A stretch of DNA of 64,000 bases from Thinopyrum elongatum (taxonomy: Eukaryota > Streptophyta > Magnoliopsida > Poales > Poaceae). The DNA lies in contig CM022303.1 in NCBI GenBank assembly GCA_011799875.1, forward strand, positions 280,694,850 to 280,758,849, written 5' to 3'. Positions within the stretch are counted from its first letter, which is position 1; every line of letters starts with the position of its first letter. Shown piece by piece: positions 23,297 to 35,069 of this stretch. A model generated the notes under the pieces. That model was given only the letters and a program-made list of their open reading frames with translations. It made no database searches and was not told where the DNA came from. The translations under genes and the position numbers were made by a program.

Positions 23297-26200
23297 TGAT
23301 ACGTCTCCAACATATCTATAATTTTTTATTGTCCCATGCTATTATAGTATCAATTTTGGATGTTTTATATGTCATTATATGCAATTATATATCATTTTTT
23401 GGGACTAACCTATTAACTTAGTACCCACTGCCAGTTGTTGTTTTTTTGCATGTTTTTGGCTTTTCAGGAAATCGATATCAAACGAAGTCCAAACGGAGAA
23501 AAAAGTTTGGATTAAATTTTTCTGGACCAGAAAAGACCCTAGAAGGTACGAAAGAAGGCCAGAAGAGCCACTAGGGAGCGACAAGCCCTAGGGGTGCGCC
23601 CCAGGGGGGCGCCCCCCAGGCTTGTGGGCCCCTCATGGCACCTCCAACCCTAATTCCACATCTACAAATACTCAAATATTCCCCTGACATCAAAGAGACA
23701 CCCGAAATACTTTTTTCGCCGCCACAAGTTCCAGAACCACGAGATCCCATCTGGAGGCCTTCTCCGGTACTCTCCCGGAGGGGGAATCGATCACAGAGGG
23801 GCTCTACATCAACCCTGCTGCCCTTCCGATGATGCGTGAGTAGTTTACCACAGACCTATGGGTCCATAGTTAGTAGCTAGATGGCTTCTTCTCTCTTTTT
23901 GATCTTCAATACAATGTTCTCCTTGATGTTCTTGGAGATCTCTTTGATGTAATGACTTTTTGCGGTGTGTTTGTTGGGATCTGATGAATTGTGAGTTTAT
24001 GACCAGATCTATCCATGAATATTATTTGAGTTTTCTCTGAACTCTTTTATGCATGATTGCTATAGCTTTGTATTTCTTCTCCGATCTATTGATTTGGTTT
24101 GGCCAACTAGATTGATTTATCTTGCAATGGGAAGAGGTGCTTTGTAATGGGTTTGATCTTGCGGTGCTCAATCCCAGTGATAGAAGGGGACATGACACAT
24201 ATGTATGGTTGATATTAAGGGTAAAAAGATGGGGTTTATTCATACATGAGTTTATCTTGTCTACATCATGTCATCTTGCTTAAGGCGTTACTCCGTTTTC
24301 TATGAACTTAATACACTAGATGCATGCGGGTGCTACTTCTTGAGCTTGCGTTGATTTTTCCCTTGAAGAGGAAAGGGTGATGCAGCAAAGTAGAGATAAG
24401 TATTTCCCTCAGTTAAGAACCAAGGTATCAATCTAGTAGGAGGCACAAGCAAGTCTCCAATCTATGCACCCGCACAAACTAACAAACACTTGCACACAAC
24501 GCGAAAAAGGGGTTGTCAATCCCTTCACGGTCACGAACAAGAGTGAGATCTAATAGAGATGGGTATAAAAGATAAATAAAAGAGCAAACTAAAATAAATA
24601 TAAATAAATTGCAGCAAGGTATTTTTGGGTTTTTTGGTTTATAGATCTGAAAATATATGATGGAAAATAGACCCGGGGGGCATAGGTTTCACTAGAGGCT
24701 TCTCTCTTGAAAGAAAACATACGGTGGGTAAACAAATTACTGTTGAGCAATCGATAGAAAAGCGCAAAGTTATGACGATATCTAAGGCAATGATCATGAA
24801 TATAGGCATCACGTCCGTGATAGGTAGACCGAAACGATTCTGCATCTACTACTATTACTCCACACATCGACCGACTCCTGCCTGCATCTACTACTATTAA
24901 CTTCATAAGAATAGAGCAACGCTTTAAGTAAGATGACATGATGTAGAGGGATAAACTCAAGCAATATGACATAAACCCCATCTTTTTATCCTTGATGGCA
25001 ACAATACAATACATGCCTCGCTACCCCTTCTGCCACCGGGTGAGGACACCGTAAGATTGAACCCAAAACTAAGCACCTCTCCCATTGCAAGAAAAACCAA
25101 TCTAGTTGGCCAAACCAAACCGATAGTTCGAAGAGAAATACAAAGATATCTTAATCATGCATAAAAGAGTTCAGAGAAGACTCAAATAATATTCATAGAT
25201 AATCTGATCATAAATCCACAATTCATCGGATCTCAACAAAAACACCACAAAAGAAGATTACATCGGATAGAACTCCAAGAACATCAAGGAGAACATGGTA
25301 TTGAAGATCAAAGAGAGAAAAGAAGCCATCTAGCTACTAGCTATGGACCCGTAGGTCTATGGTAAACTACTCACGCATCATCGGAAGGGCAGTAAGGTTG
25401 ATGTAGAGGCCCTCCGTGATCAAATCCCCCTCTGGCAGGATGCCGAAAAAGGCCCCAAGATGGGATCTCACGGGAATAGAGACTTCGGCAGCAGAAAAGT
25501 ATTTTGGTGGACACTTCTGATGTTAGGGGAATATTTCTGGATTTTTAGAGGTGGAATTAGGGTTGGAGGACACCCGAGGGGCCCACAAGCCCTCAGGGTG
25601 CCCCCCTGGGGCACGCCCTAGAGGCTTGTGGCCTCCTCGGGACTCTTCTGGCCCTCTCTCCAAGTCACGTAGGTGTCTTCTGGTCCAAGAAAAATCATCG
25701 TAAAGTTTTATTCCGTTTGGACTGCGTTTGATATTCCTTTTCTGTAAAAGTGAAAAACAAGAAAAAAACAGAAACTGGCACTGGGCTCTAGGTTAATAGG
25801 TTAGTCCCAAAAATAATATAAAATAGCATATTAATGCATATAAAACATCCAAAACAGATAATATAATAGCATGGAACAATAAAAAATTATAGATACGTTG
25901 GAGACGTATCAGCTGGATAGCGGTCGATGTGTGGAGTAATAGTAGTAGATGCAGAATCGTTTCGGTTTACTTGTCTCGGATGTGATGCCTAGATATGATC
26001 ATTGCCTTGGATTTCGTCATAATTATTTGCTTTTCTATTAATTGCCCAACAATAATTTGTTTACCCACCGTATGCTATTTTCAAGAGAGAAGCCGCTAGT
26101 GAAAACTATGGCCCCGGGGTCTATCTTTTATCATATATAAAAACCAAAAATACCTTGCTGCATTTTTCTTTTATTTCTTTTATTTTGTATTTTTGTCTGA

Positions 26201-26439
26201 TCTATCTATCAAAAACTATACAATTAAATCTTGCTCGTAACCGTCGAGGGATTGACAACCCCTTGTGCGCGTTGGGTTGTAAGGCTTTGTTGTTTGTGTG
26301 CAGGTGCTGCTAACGAGGTGTTGCTTGGTTCTCCTACTGGATTGTAACCTTGGTCATTAACTGAGGGAAATACTTATCTCTATTGAACTACATCATCCTC
26401 TCCTCTTCGAGGAAATTCCAACGCAGATCACAAGTAGCA
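23297..26439 (+). repeat. Element C 5' LTR with nested solo LTR
   Basis: It runs TGATACGTCTCCAACATATC to CAAGTAGCA. Without the insert it is about 1.56 kb, the same size as in A. Confidence 0.85.
24331..25911 (-). mobile_element. Solo LTR, Sabrina/WHAM-like, reverse orientation (1581 bp)
   Basis: On the plus strand it runs TGCTACTTCTTGAGC ... GAGACGTATCA, the complement of a complete LTR. Flanks are gcggg (24326-24330) and gctgg (25912-25916), a 5 bp duplication with one change; an uninterrupted LTR reads ATGCATGCTGGATAGCGG across this site. It arose by recombination between two LTRs of one element. Confidence 0.88.
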
Positions 26440-26450
26440 GGAATAATTTC

Positions 26451-26467
26451 TGACGCCATTGCCGGGG
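26451..26467 (+). other. Mutated tRNA-Asp primer site (element C)
   Basis: TGACGCCATTGCCGGGG differs from the tRNA-Asp complement at two positions, both G-to-A, the kind of change expected from decay of methylated C on the other strand. Confidence 0.75.
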
Positions 26468-26689
26468 AGACATCATCAACATCTATCAAGTACCTTCGCA
26501 TAAACTTTCATCTCCTGGCATTTACATTATTTGCCATTTACCTCTTGTTTTCATCTCCCCAACTTCTAAAACATTTTCACAAAAATAGAAAAATATTTTT
26601 CGTTTGCCTTTTGCTTGTTTGCCTTCTTGTTTGCTTGTTTGAAACTGTTATCATGAGTGATTTTGGCATAGCAGAAACTGATGATGTTA

Positions 26690-28265
26690 TGATACGTCTC
26701 CAACGTATCTACAATTTTTGATTGTTCCATGCTATTATATTATCATTCTTGGATGTTTTACAATCATTTTATAGCAACTTTATATCATTTTTTGGGACTA
26801 ACCTATAGACATAGTGCCCAGTGCCAGTTGCTGTTTTTTGCTTGTTTTTTACTTCACGAAAAATCTATACCAAATGGAGTGCAAACGCAGCAAAACTTTT
26901 TGGAGATTTTTTCTGGACCAGAAGGAACAACTTGGGCCGAAGAAGTACCAGAGGGGTGCCCTGAGGGGGGCACAACCCACTTGGGCGCACCTCGAGGCCC
27001 AGGCGCGCGCTGGTGGGTTGTGCCCACCTTGGTGGCCTCCCACACCGCCTCTTTGTTCTATAAATACCTCAAAAATCCAAAAACCCTAGGGGAGTCGACG
27101 AAACACAATTCCAGCCGCCGCAAGTTCCAGAACCACCAGATCCAATCTAGACACCACCACGGAGGGGGTTCATCATCCTCATTGGTGCCTCTCCAATGAT
27201 GCGTGAGTAGTTCATTGTAGACCTACAGGTCCGTAGGTAGTAGCTAGATGGCTTCCTCTCTCTCTTTTGATTCTCAATACAATGGTCTCTTGGAGATCTA
27301 TTTGATGTAACTCTTTTTTGCGGTGTGTTTGTTGGGATCCGATGAACTTTGAGTTTATGATCAAATCTATTTTATCCATGGAAGTTATTTGAGTTTTGAT
27401 CTCTTATATGAATGATTGCTTACAACCTCGTATTTATTCTTCAAATCTTTGGTTTAGTTAGGCCAACTAGATTGATTTTTCTTGCCATGGGAAGAGGTGC
27501 TTTGTGATGGGTTCTATCTTACGGTGCTCAATCCTAGTGACAGAAGGGGACATGACATGTATGCATCGTTGCTATTAAGGATAACAAGATGGGGTCTATT
27601 CCTACATGAATAGATCTTGTCTACATCATGTCATCATTCTTATTGCATTACTCCGTTTCTCCATGAACTTCATACACTAGATGCATGCTGGATAGCGGTC
27701 GATGTTTGGAGTAATAGTAGTAGATGCACGCAGGAGTCGGTCTACTAATCTTGGACGTGATGCCTATATAATGATCATTGCCTGGATATCGTCATAATTA
27801 TTTGAAGTTCTATCAACTGCCCAATAGTAATTTGTTTACCCGCCGTATGCTATTTTCCTCGAGAGAAGCGACTAGTGAAATCTACGGCCCCCGGGTCTAT
27901 TTTTATCATATTTGCTTTCCGATATATTATTTGCCTCTTTTATTTTCAGATCTATTATTCCAAAAACCCAAAAATACCTTGCTGCAATTTTTTGTTATTT
28001 ATTTTATTTCGCATTTCCGTGAGATCTATTTATCCAATCTACTACAAATTTATCTATCTTTTACCCGGGAGGGATTGACAACCCCTCTTACGCGCCGGGT
28101 TGCAAGTATTTGTTCTTTGTGTGCAGGTACTGTTTACATAGTGTTGTGTGGTTCTCCTACTAGTTCGATAACCTTGGTGTCATCACTGAGGGAACTACCT
28201 ACCGTAGCTGTGCTGCATCATCCCTTCCTCTTCGAGGAAAATACTGACGCGGACACGAGCCATCA
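26690..28265 (+). repeat. Element B 5' LTR
   Basis: It starts TGATACGTCTCCAACG and ends CACGAGCCATCA. A TATA-type box (ctataaatacc, about 27057) precedes the ccctaggggagtcgacg region typical of the transcript start in this family. Confidence 0.88.
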
Positions 28266-28277
28266 ATAAAGGATTTC

Positions 28278-28352
28278 TGGCGCCGTTGCCGGGGAGGATC
28301 AAGTCAAGATAGTCTCCCGGCCATGTGCCGATTTCTGGCGCTGTTGCCGGGG
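28278..28352 (+). other. Duplicated tRNA-Asp primer site (element B)
   Basis: TGGCGCCGTTGCCGGGG lies at 28278-28294, and TGGCGCTGTTGCCGGGG, one base different, at 28336-28352. The second is followed by the normal leader (agacatcatc); the first is followed by about 40 bases not seen in A, C or D. The first, nearer the LTR, would be the working site. Confidence 0.8.
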
Positions 28353-28532
28353 AGACATCATCGACATCTATCAGGTTCCTAATCACAAATCTCATCTCCT
28401 TGCAATTTACATTATTTGCCATTTGCCTCTCATTTTCATCTCCCCCACTTCACAAAAATTTGCCGTTTTATTCGCCCTCTTTTTCGTTCGCCGTTTTCTC
28501 GTCAGATCTCTTATTTGCTTGAACTTGTCATC

Positions 28533-29232
28533 ATGAGTGACTTTGGTATGGCAGAAATAGATGATGGCCTGATTCCTAAAATTGGAAGATATGGCAACCT
28601 GGATGCCAAAACTTTTGTTTTGGGGAAGGGAACGTTATGGGAAAAGAACATATCCAAAAAAAAGCAATTGTGTTGGGAATTTGACTCTTGATGATGCTCC
28701 TATACTTAAAAGAACTAAATCTTATGCGGAAGCTATATCAGCACTAGTTCTGAAGCTTGAAAATAGATTTATCCGTACCCATCCTACCATGCAAAGGCTG
28801 TTTTATGAGCTACCATCCATAAAAGATCCTAAAGCTAAAAAGATAGCTACCCAAGTTCTTATGAATGAATTTGATTACATAATACGGGAAGCTAGGGAAA
28901 TCTTCGATTTTTATGGTATGAGCCGTGAAAAACCAGTAATAGATGAGATCCTTTACAATAGTGATTACATGTTGAGACATTTGCTTGGTAATAATAATTT
29001 TTTTGATGAGAATCTTAAAAAGGAAATCCCCGCTTTAGATATAATCCAACAAGTTTTCAATGATGTTAATCAACGATATTCTTGGATTGTTGCTGGAAAT
29101 CAGAGGGGATACGAAGATGGGCAACTTGATAATGCTAAAATTTCTATGGATAATGTGTTTCAAGTTATTTTTGCAAAACCTCCCGATAAAAACACATCTA
29201 CGGAAAATAAGAAGAAAGATGACAATACTTAG
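28533..29232 (+). pseudogene. Unrecognised ~230-codon retrotransposon ORF (copy B)
   Basis: ATG 28533 opens MSDFGMAEIDDGLIPKIG. Relative to copy A two bases are missing near 28625-28640, after which the frame that starts at 28582 continues to TAG 29230-29232. The core matches copy A: LDDAPILKRTKSYAEAIS, KKIATQVLMNEFDYIIREAR, EIFDFYGMSREKPVIDEI, LYNSDYMLRHLLG, YSWIVAGNQRG, and a Lys/Asp-rich tail ending KKKDDNT. No known domain, zinc knuckle, protease motif or membrane segment is seen. The place directly after leader and primer site is where gag normally lies, so a particle- or RNA-related role is possible, but this is inference from position only. Element D has gag-protease at this place and ends with the same KDDNT codons. 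Confidence 0.65.
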
Positions 29233-31506
29233 ATCTATGCTTTATGCCTAGCTAGAGGCGTAAAACGATAGCACTTGTTGGGAGGCAACCCAATGAATTA
29301 AATTTATTTTTGCCTTTTTATTTATGTTCTTGAGTGTTTGCACAATTATGCCTCTGTTATGATTGTATTTTTTATGTTTTAATTAGTGTTTTTGCCAAGT
29401 AAATCCTTTGGGATAGCTTTGGTGATAGCTGATTTGATCCTGTTGAAAAGCAGAAACTTTTGCGTCCAGTAAAATAATTTTCTAGATTTACAGAAGTGAC
29501 GAAACATTCTGAGTTTTTTACACAAGATTTATATACAAATTTCCTCTGTTGTCCTAATTTTTCAGAATTTTTGGAGTTACAGAAGTATGAGAACAATTCG
29601 CATCTTTACAGACTGTTCTGTTTTTGACAGATTCTGTTTTCTTTGCATTGTGTGCTTATTTTGATGATTCTATGTATTGTATCGGGGGGTATAAGCCATG
29701 GAAAAGTTAGAATACAGTAGATATAATAACTAAGCTTGGGGATTCCCCTGAGTGGCATCCCCTCTTTCTTCTAATGACCATTGGTATTTTACTTGGAGCT
29801 ATATTTTTATTCGTCACATATCATGAGTTTTGCTTGGTGTGTCTTGTATTATATGAGTCCTTGCTTGTTTTGCTCTTTGTTTTGTGTCAAGTATCCTTGC
29901 TGAACACACCTATTTGAGAGAGCCAAAATTATGCTATGATTTGTTAGAATTGCTCTATGTGCTTCACTTAAATTTTTTGAGCTATGGAATTGCTCTAGTG
30001 CTTCACTTATATCTTTTTGAGCACAGTGTGCTTTAGTATTTTTGAAGAAATGCTCTCATGCTTCACTTAGATTTATTTGAGAGTTAGTAAAATTTTGAAG
30101 AAATTCTCTCATGCTTCACTTATATTATTTTGAGAGAATAAAATTGTTATGCTCATGTTCTTCACTTAGATTTGTTTGAGCTATCAAAAGCAACATATGA
30201 AACTAGTCCCAAAGTGATAGATATTCAAGAGGGATATAATAAAAACTTTCATGAAATCATTGGACAAAATAAACTTGCTTCTTTGTAATAGTTTTGCGAT
30301 ATGATTATATAATATGTGAGTCATGTTGGTGAGTAATTATGCTTTAGTATGAATATTGGTGTTAAGGTTTGTGATTCTCTATGCAAGCACAAAAGTCAAT
30401 AGTTATGCAATGAAATTACATCCTACTTGTGGTGCATTATTCGGTGTTAGTTATGCTTAATACTCGCTTATGTGATTTTTCATTTCTTGGTTGGATGCTT
30501 CTCAATCTTTTTGCTAGCCTTCCCTTGCACTAAGTGGGATTACTACTTGTTCATCCAAAATCCTTAAACCCAGTTTTGCCATATGAGTCCACCATACCTA
30601 CCTATATGCGGTATTCTCTTGCCTTTCTAAGCAAATTTGGATGTGCCATCTCTAATTTTCAAATTAAATTTCCTTTTTGTGTGCTTGTACCGCTCATGAA
30701 ACGGTAGGGGGTGGCTGATATTTTTCCATGATAGATGTGTTATTATCAAGATGAGTGTTTATTCACTTGTCATTGCACGAGAGTATGGCCAAGGTATTAG
30801 GGATGCGCAGTCCCGAAATGAAAAATGAATTTACTTTATGTTGTCAAATAATAAATTCCTTGGAAAGTGTTGGTATGGACGGCACCCGTGGATACGGTTA
30901 GCCGTGGAATGTGAAAGTATGGTGGAAAAGGGAATAAATTTTATTTTCTGTTTGGGAACCGCCTATGATATATCTAGCATGGAAAGTATTGGAACTACTC
31001 GATCATTTTCGTTGACAGGAAAAGCATGCCACCCAAAATGTTTTATCTCTATCTTTTTCGCTTTGAGCTCTGGCACCTCTACAAATCCATACTTCCCTCT
31101 GCGAAGGGCCTTTCTATTTTCTTTATGCAATTTTCATTTTTATTTGAGTCTCCATCTTCTCTTATAAAGCACCAACTAAGGGGCACTATGATTGTACTTG
31201 AGCATTGGGTGTAGCTAATATGCGAGTGTGTTTCATGAATGGTTTAATGATTGAGCATAATGGGCTAGGGATAACTTGCTTTAGTGTTGATATTTTGAAA
31301 GACATGGTTGCTTGTTGATATGCTTGAGTATTGAAATCTTCATGTCAAAACTTGACTATTGCTTTGAATCATATAAAAAGTCCAAATGTCCATGCTACAA
31401 AAGAAAAAAAATATGTGATGAACATGTTAGGCAGCATTCCACATCAAAAATTCTGTTTTTATCATTTACCTACTCGAGGACGAGTAGGAATTAAGCTTGG
31501 GGATGC
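29233..31506 (+). other. Element B 3' region, hairpins and purine tract
   Basis: Non-coding. The TTGGGAGGCAACCCAA hairpin is at about 29278, a ggggattcc/ggcatcccc stem at about 29737-29763, and a repeated-hairpin array at about 29935-30185. The purine tract aagcttggggatgc ends at 31506. The order equals that of A and reversed D; predicted ORFs here are chance. Confidence 0.7.
29935..30185 (+). repeat. Repeated hairpin units in 3' region of element B
   Basis: Five imperfect units contain tgcttcactta followed by T-rich DNA and tgag(c/a). Flanking gctc/ctctca before each can pair with tgagc/tgagag after it. Confidence 0.7.
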
Positions 31507-33082
31507 TGATACATCTCCAACGTATCTATAATTTTTGCTTGTTCCATGCTGTTATATTATCATTCTTGGATGTTTTACAATCATTTTATAGCAACTTTAT
31601 ATCATTTTTTGGGAACAACCTGTTGACATAGTGCCCAGTGCCAGTTGCTATTTTTTGCTTGTTTTTTACTTTGTAGAAAATCAATACCAAACGGAGTCCA
31701 AACACAGCGAAACTTTTTGGAGATTTTTTCTGGACCAGAAGGAACAACTTGGGCAGAAGAAGTACTAGAGGGGTGCCCCGAGGGGGGCACAACCCACCTG
31801 GGCGCGCCTGGGGGCCCAGGCGCGCCCTGTTGGGTTGTGCCCACCTCGGTGGCCTCCCGCACCGCCTCTTTGCTCTATAAATACCCCAAAAATCCAAAAA
31901 CCCTAGGGGAGTCGACGAAACACAATTCCAGCCGTCGCAAGTTCCAGAACCACCAGATGTAATCTAGACACCATCACGGAGGGGTTCATCATCCTCATTG
32001 GTGCCTCTCCGATGATGCGTGAGTAGTTCATTATAGACCTACGGGTCCGTAGGTAGTAGCTAGATGGCTTCCTCTCTCTCTTTTGATTCTCAATACAATG
32101 GTCTCTTGGAGATCTATTTGATGTAACACTTTTTTGTGGTGTGTTTGTTGGGATCCGATGAACTTTGAGTTTATGATCAAATCTATTTTATCCATGAAAG
32201 TTATTTGAGTTTTGATCTCTTATATGAATGATTGCTTATAGCCTCGTATTTATTCTTTGAATCTTTGGTTTAGTTAGGCCAACTAGATCGATTTTTCTTG
32301 TCATGGGAAGAGGTGCTTTGTGATGGGTTCGATCTTACGATGCTCAATCCTAGTGACAGAAGGGGACAGGACACGTATGTATCGTTGCTATTAAGGATAA
32401 CAAAATGGGGTCTATTCCTAAAAGAATAGATCTTGTCTACATCATGTCATCGTTCTTATTGCATTACTCCGTATTTCCATGAACTTAATACACTAGATGC
32501 ATGCTGGATAGCGGTCGATGTGTGGAGTAATAGTAGTAGATGCACGCAGGAGTCGGTCTACTAATCTTGGACGTGATGCCTATATAATGATCATTGCCTG
32601 GATATCATCATAATTATTAGAAGTTCTATCAATTGCCCAACAGTAATTTGTTTACCCGCCGTATGCTATTTTCCTCGAGAGAAGCCACTAGTGAAATCTA
32701 CGGCCCCCGGGTCTATTCTTTATCACATTTGCATTCCGATCTATTATTTGCCTCTTTTATTTTCAGATCTATTATTCCAAAAACCCAAAAATACCTTGCT
32801 GTAATTTTTTGTTACTTATTTTATTTCGCGTTTCCGCGAGATCTATTTATCCAATCTACTACAAATTTATCTATCTTTTACCCGGGAGGGATTGACAACC
32901 CCTCTTACGCGTCGGGTTGCAAGTATTTGTTCTTTGTGTGCAGGTACCGTTTACATAGTGTTGCGTGGTTCTCCTACTGGTTCGATAACCTTGGTCTCAT
33001 CACTGAGGGAAATACCTACCGTAGCTGTGCCGCATCATCCCTTCCTCTTCGGGGAAAATACTGACGCAAACACGAGCCATCA
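31507..33082 (+). repeat. Element B 3' LTR
   Basis: It starts TGATACATCTCC right after the purine tract and ends CACGAGCCATCA. TATA-type box ctataaatacccc at about 31874. Confidence 0.88.
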
Positions 33083-33500
33083 GCGTCGGCAGGGCCCAGC
33101 CCCGCTCATACCTCAGTCGCCATTGGGATGTCTGGTCACGATGCCAAGAAAAAACCAAGGGGCGATGGGCTACGTGACTAGTGAGGCCCCTGAGTCGCGA
33201 TGCTCAAGGGTCCCCCCCGACGTGTGAGTGGCCCTCATGAAGGAAACATGGGTGGCGGCGAGGTTAATCCGGGGCCCTTCATACCTTTTCTTGTCAGTTT
33301 TTGCCTGAGAGGGACGCGGGAAGACCAGGTACCAGGGACCTGGTGAGGTGGTGTGCGCCAGGCCTGGCCTGAGCGTAGGCACCGTGTCCAGCCCCCTCGC
33401 GCGTGCATCCTAGGGGAATGCTGCGAGCAGTGCCGCATGAAGAGCCGAGAGGCCATCCTGAGGTTGATGCAACCCATAGGGCGCCCTCAGTTGTTTATCC

Positions 33501-33660
33501 ACCAGCGCAGAGCATGGGGCTTCCACTGGGCGTGGGCATGGTCGCGGTTCGATCGTATCCGCCAGCGCGGAGCATGGGGCTTCCACTGGGCGTGGGCATG
33601 GTCATGGTTCGATCGTATCCGCCAGCGCAGAGCATGGGGCTTCCACTGGGCGTGGGTAGG
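33501..33660. repeat. 60 bp tandem repeat, about 2.7 copies
   Basis: agcatggggcttccactggg recurs at about 33511, 33571 and 33631, each followed by cgtgggcatggtc and, in the first two, ggttcgatcgtatccgcc. The copies are almost identical. Confidence 0.9.
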
Positions 33661-33894
33661 GAGCTCTGTATTATGTTCTCTGGGCATGTACAACCCTATT
33701 TCGTTCGTACGCGTGACCGGCATGGCAGAACTTTGAGGAGGTGTATCTGGGCACTCGTGAGCCAGAGCGGGACTCAGGAGGCCCTACCTCAAGGCGGGTT
33801 GCGCCTGAACTTTTGGCGCGGAGCGCGCTTACGAACCTGAGTGATGGGGGCGACCTGCGCTGAGTGAACCTCCGAAGGCCATCGCATGAGAAGG

Positions 33895-34265
33895 CCAAAC
33901 ACCAAGGACCCATAGGAGGTGATGTGAATGGGGCCGGCCCGCCAGACAGAGCTCGGTCGCTTGGGTTTATCAACATTGCAGGGACGAACCCGAGCACAAA
34001 CATCGTGCCAGGTCTTCTCATGCAACAACCCAAGGAAGGACATCCGGCGCGTGGCTCCCGTGACGGCGAAGTGCCGGACTGCGGTCGAACGAACCGGGCC
34101 ACGCGCCCTAACTCACCCACTCGCGATTAGCTCATACGAGGACAAGGCACCAAGGACCCCGGGAGGTGACGTGCACGGGAGCTGGCCCACGAGACAGAGC
34201 TCGGTCGCTTGGATTTAACAACGCTGCAGGGACGAACCCGAGCACAGACGCCGTGCCAGCCCTTA
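33895..34265. repeat. Imperfect direct duplication in the Tat-like interior
   Basis: Two units each contain ccaaggaccc, gaggtgatgtg or gaggtgacgtg, acagagctcggtcgcttgg, gcagggacgaacccgagcac and gtgccag, about 240 bp apart. Confidence 0.75.
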
Positions 34266-34541
34266 ATCATGAGGCGGTCGAGAGTGGGGTTGTGAGGGCG
34301 CGGCGATACTCATGGCGATGAAGCGCCGGGCACGCAGGTGGGAATATTAAGGAAATTTCATCAAAGGCAGAGCCAGTTCTGATACATACGCAAAATGATA
34401 TAGCCGCAGGGGCGGGCCCTGACAGCTTGAGGATAATGCAGCCCAAGGGGCGCCCTCAACTGAACAAACCAAAAAGTCACCTGCCACCGGTGTTGTAGAA
34501 GCATCGAGGTAGCTGAAGAGGCGTGCCATGGAGATTGCTCC

Positions 34542-35069
34542 TCACAAGCCGGGCGGCTTCGGAGGCCTCGGGGGCCCGCGAGGCCCAGGGGGCTCGCGAG
34601 GGTCCGGGATCTCTTGAGACACGACCGCCGAGTGCCTGGCCTCGTGAGACGCCATAGCACGCTGCGCCAGGCGCTGGTACGAGGCGCCCACATTTAGCAG
34701 GCCAAACAGCATGCAGACGTAGTTGCAGGGGTAGCCCCCACTCCGGCCGACGCGTGACGACCAGAAGAGGTCCTGCGAAGCGGCCCTGTTGAGGCCCGGG
34801 ATGTTGACGCAGACACGCAGCTCGCCACCCACGTCGGGGGCGGCAGCTGCACTGGTAGGCCATACGGGGCGACGCTCGCTGCGCATGGCTTGTGCCTCCT
34901 GAAGCTCCTCGATCGCCTTAATGATGAATTCTCGTGCCCCTGGTGCCTCACGACATGCTCCTTGCTCGTGGGGGCGCACATCGAAGCACGCCTCCAAGTG
35001 GTGCCCGAACACCTCCCTCGTCGCGCTGGTCAGGTCAGAGACTCTCCAGATATAAGCCCCCGAGCCCAT
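34542..35069 (-). pseudogene. pol: Collapsed Gypsy reverse transcriptase remnant
   Basis: One open frame keeps two Gypsy reverse transcriptase landmarks: GELRVCVNIPGLNRAAS (usual form RVCVDYRGLN) and NYVCMLFGLLNVGASYQRL (usual form YVRMPFGLKNAGATFQRL). In a normal enzyme about 60 residues separate them; here about 20 do, so the part with the first catalytic Asp is deleted. After the second motif the text becomes Pro/Arg-rich and is not enzyme. The YxDD box is absent. It lies directly after the protease, as expected in pol. Confidence 0.6.

Larger units (their letters stand above)
23297..26689 (+). mobile_element. Element C: Sabrina/WHAM-like Gypsy, 5' part only
   Basis: It has a full 5' LTR (23297-26439, split by a solo LTR at 24331-25911), a primer site, the leader and the first 12 codons of the same ORF as A and B (ATG 26653, MSDFGIAETDD). 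At 26690 element B begins. The rest of C is not found after B, so it was lost. Confidence 0.8.
26690..33082 (+). mobile_element. Element B: Sabrina-like Gypsy, two LTRs, non-autonomous
   Basis: 5' LTR 26690-28265, duplicated primer site, ORF 28533-29232, 3' region, purine tract, 3' LTR 31507-33082; both LTRs are 1576 bp. It sits inside the ORF of element C. The 5' flank is tgtta and the 3' flank gcgtc, so there is no target duplication, and the DNA to the right is a Tat-like element, not C. Hand comparison of the first ~570 LTR bases gives roughly 6 % difference, an insertion of moderate age. No reverse transcriptase or integrase. Confidence 0.88.
33083..34541 (-). other. Non-coding 3' interior of the Tat-like element
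   Basis: GC-rich. It contains a 60 bp triplicate (33501-33660) and two copies of a longer phrase (acagagctcggtcgcttgg, at about 33950 and 34193, followed in both by gcagggacgaacccgagcac). No coding text recognised. It joins element B at 33082 without a target duplication. Confidence 0.55.
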
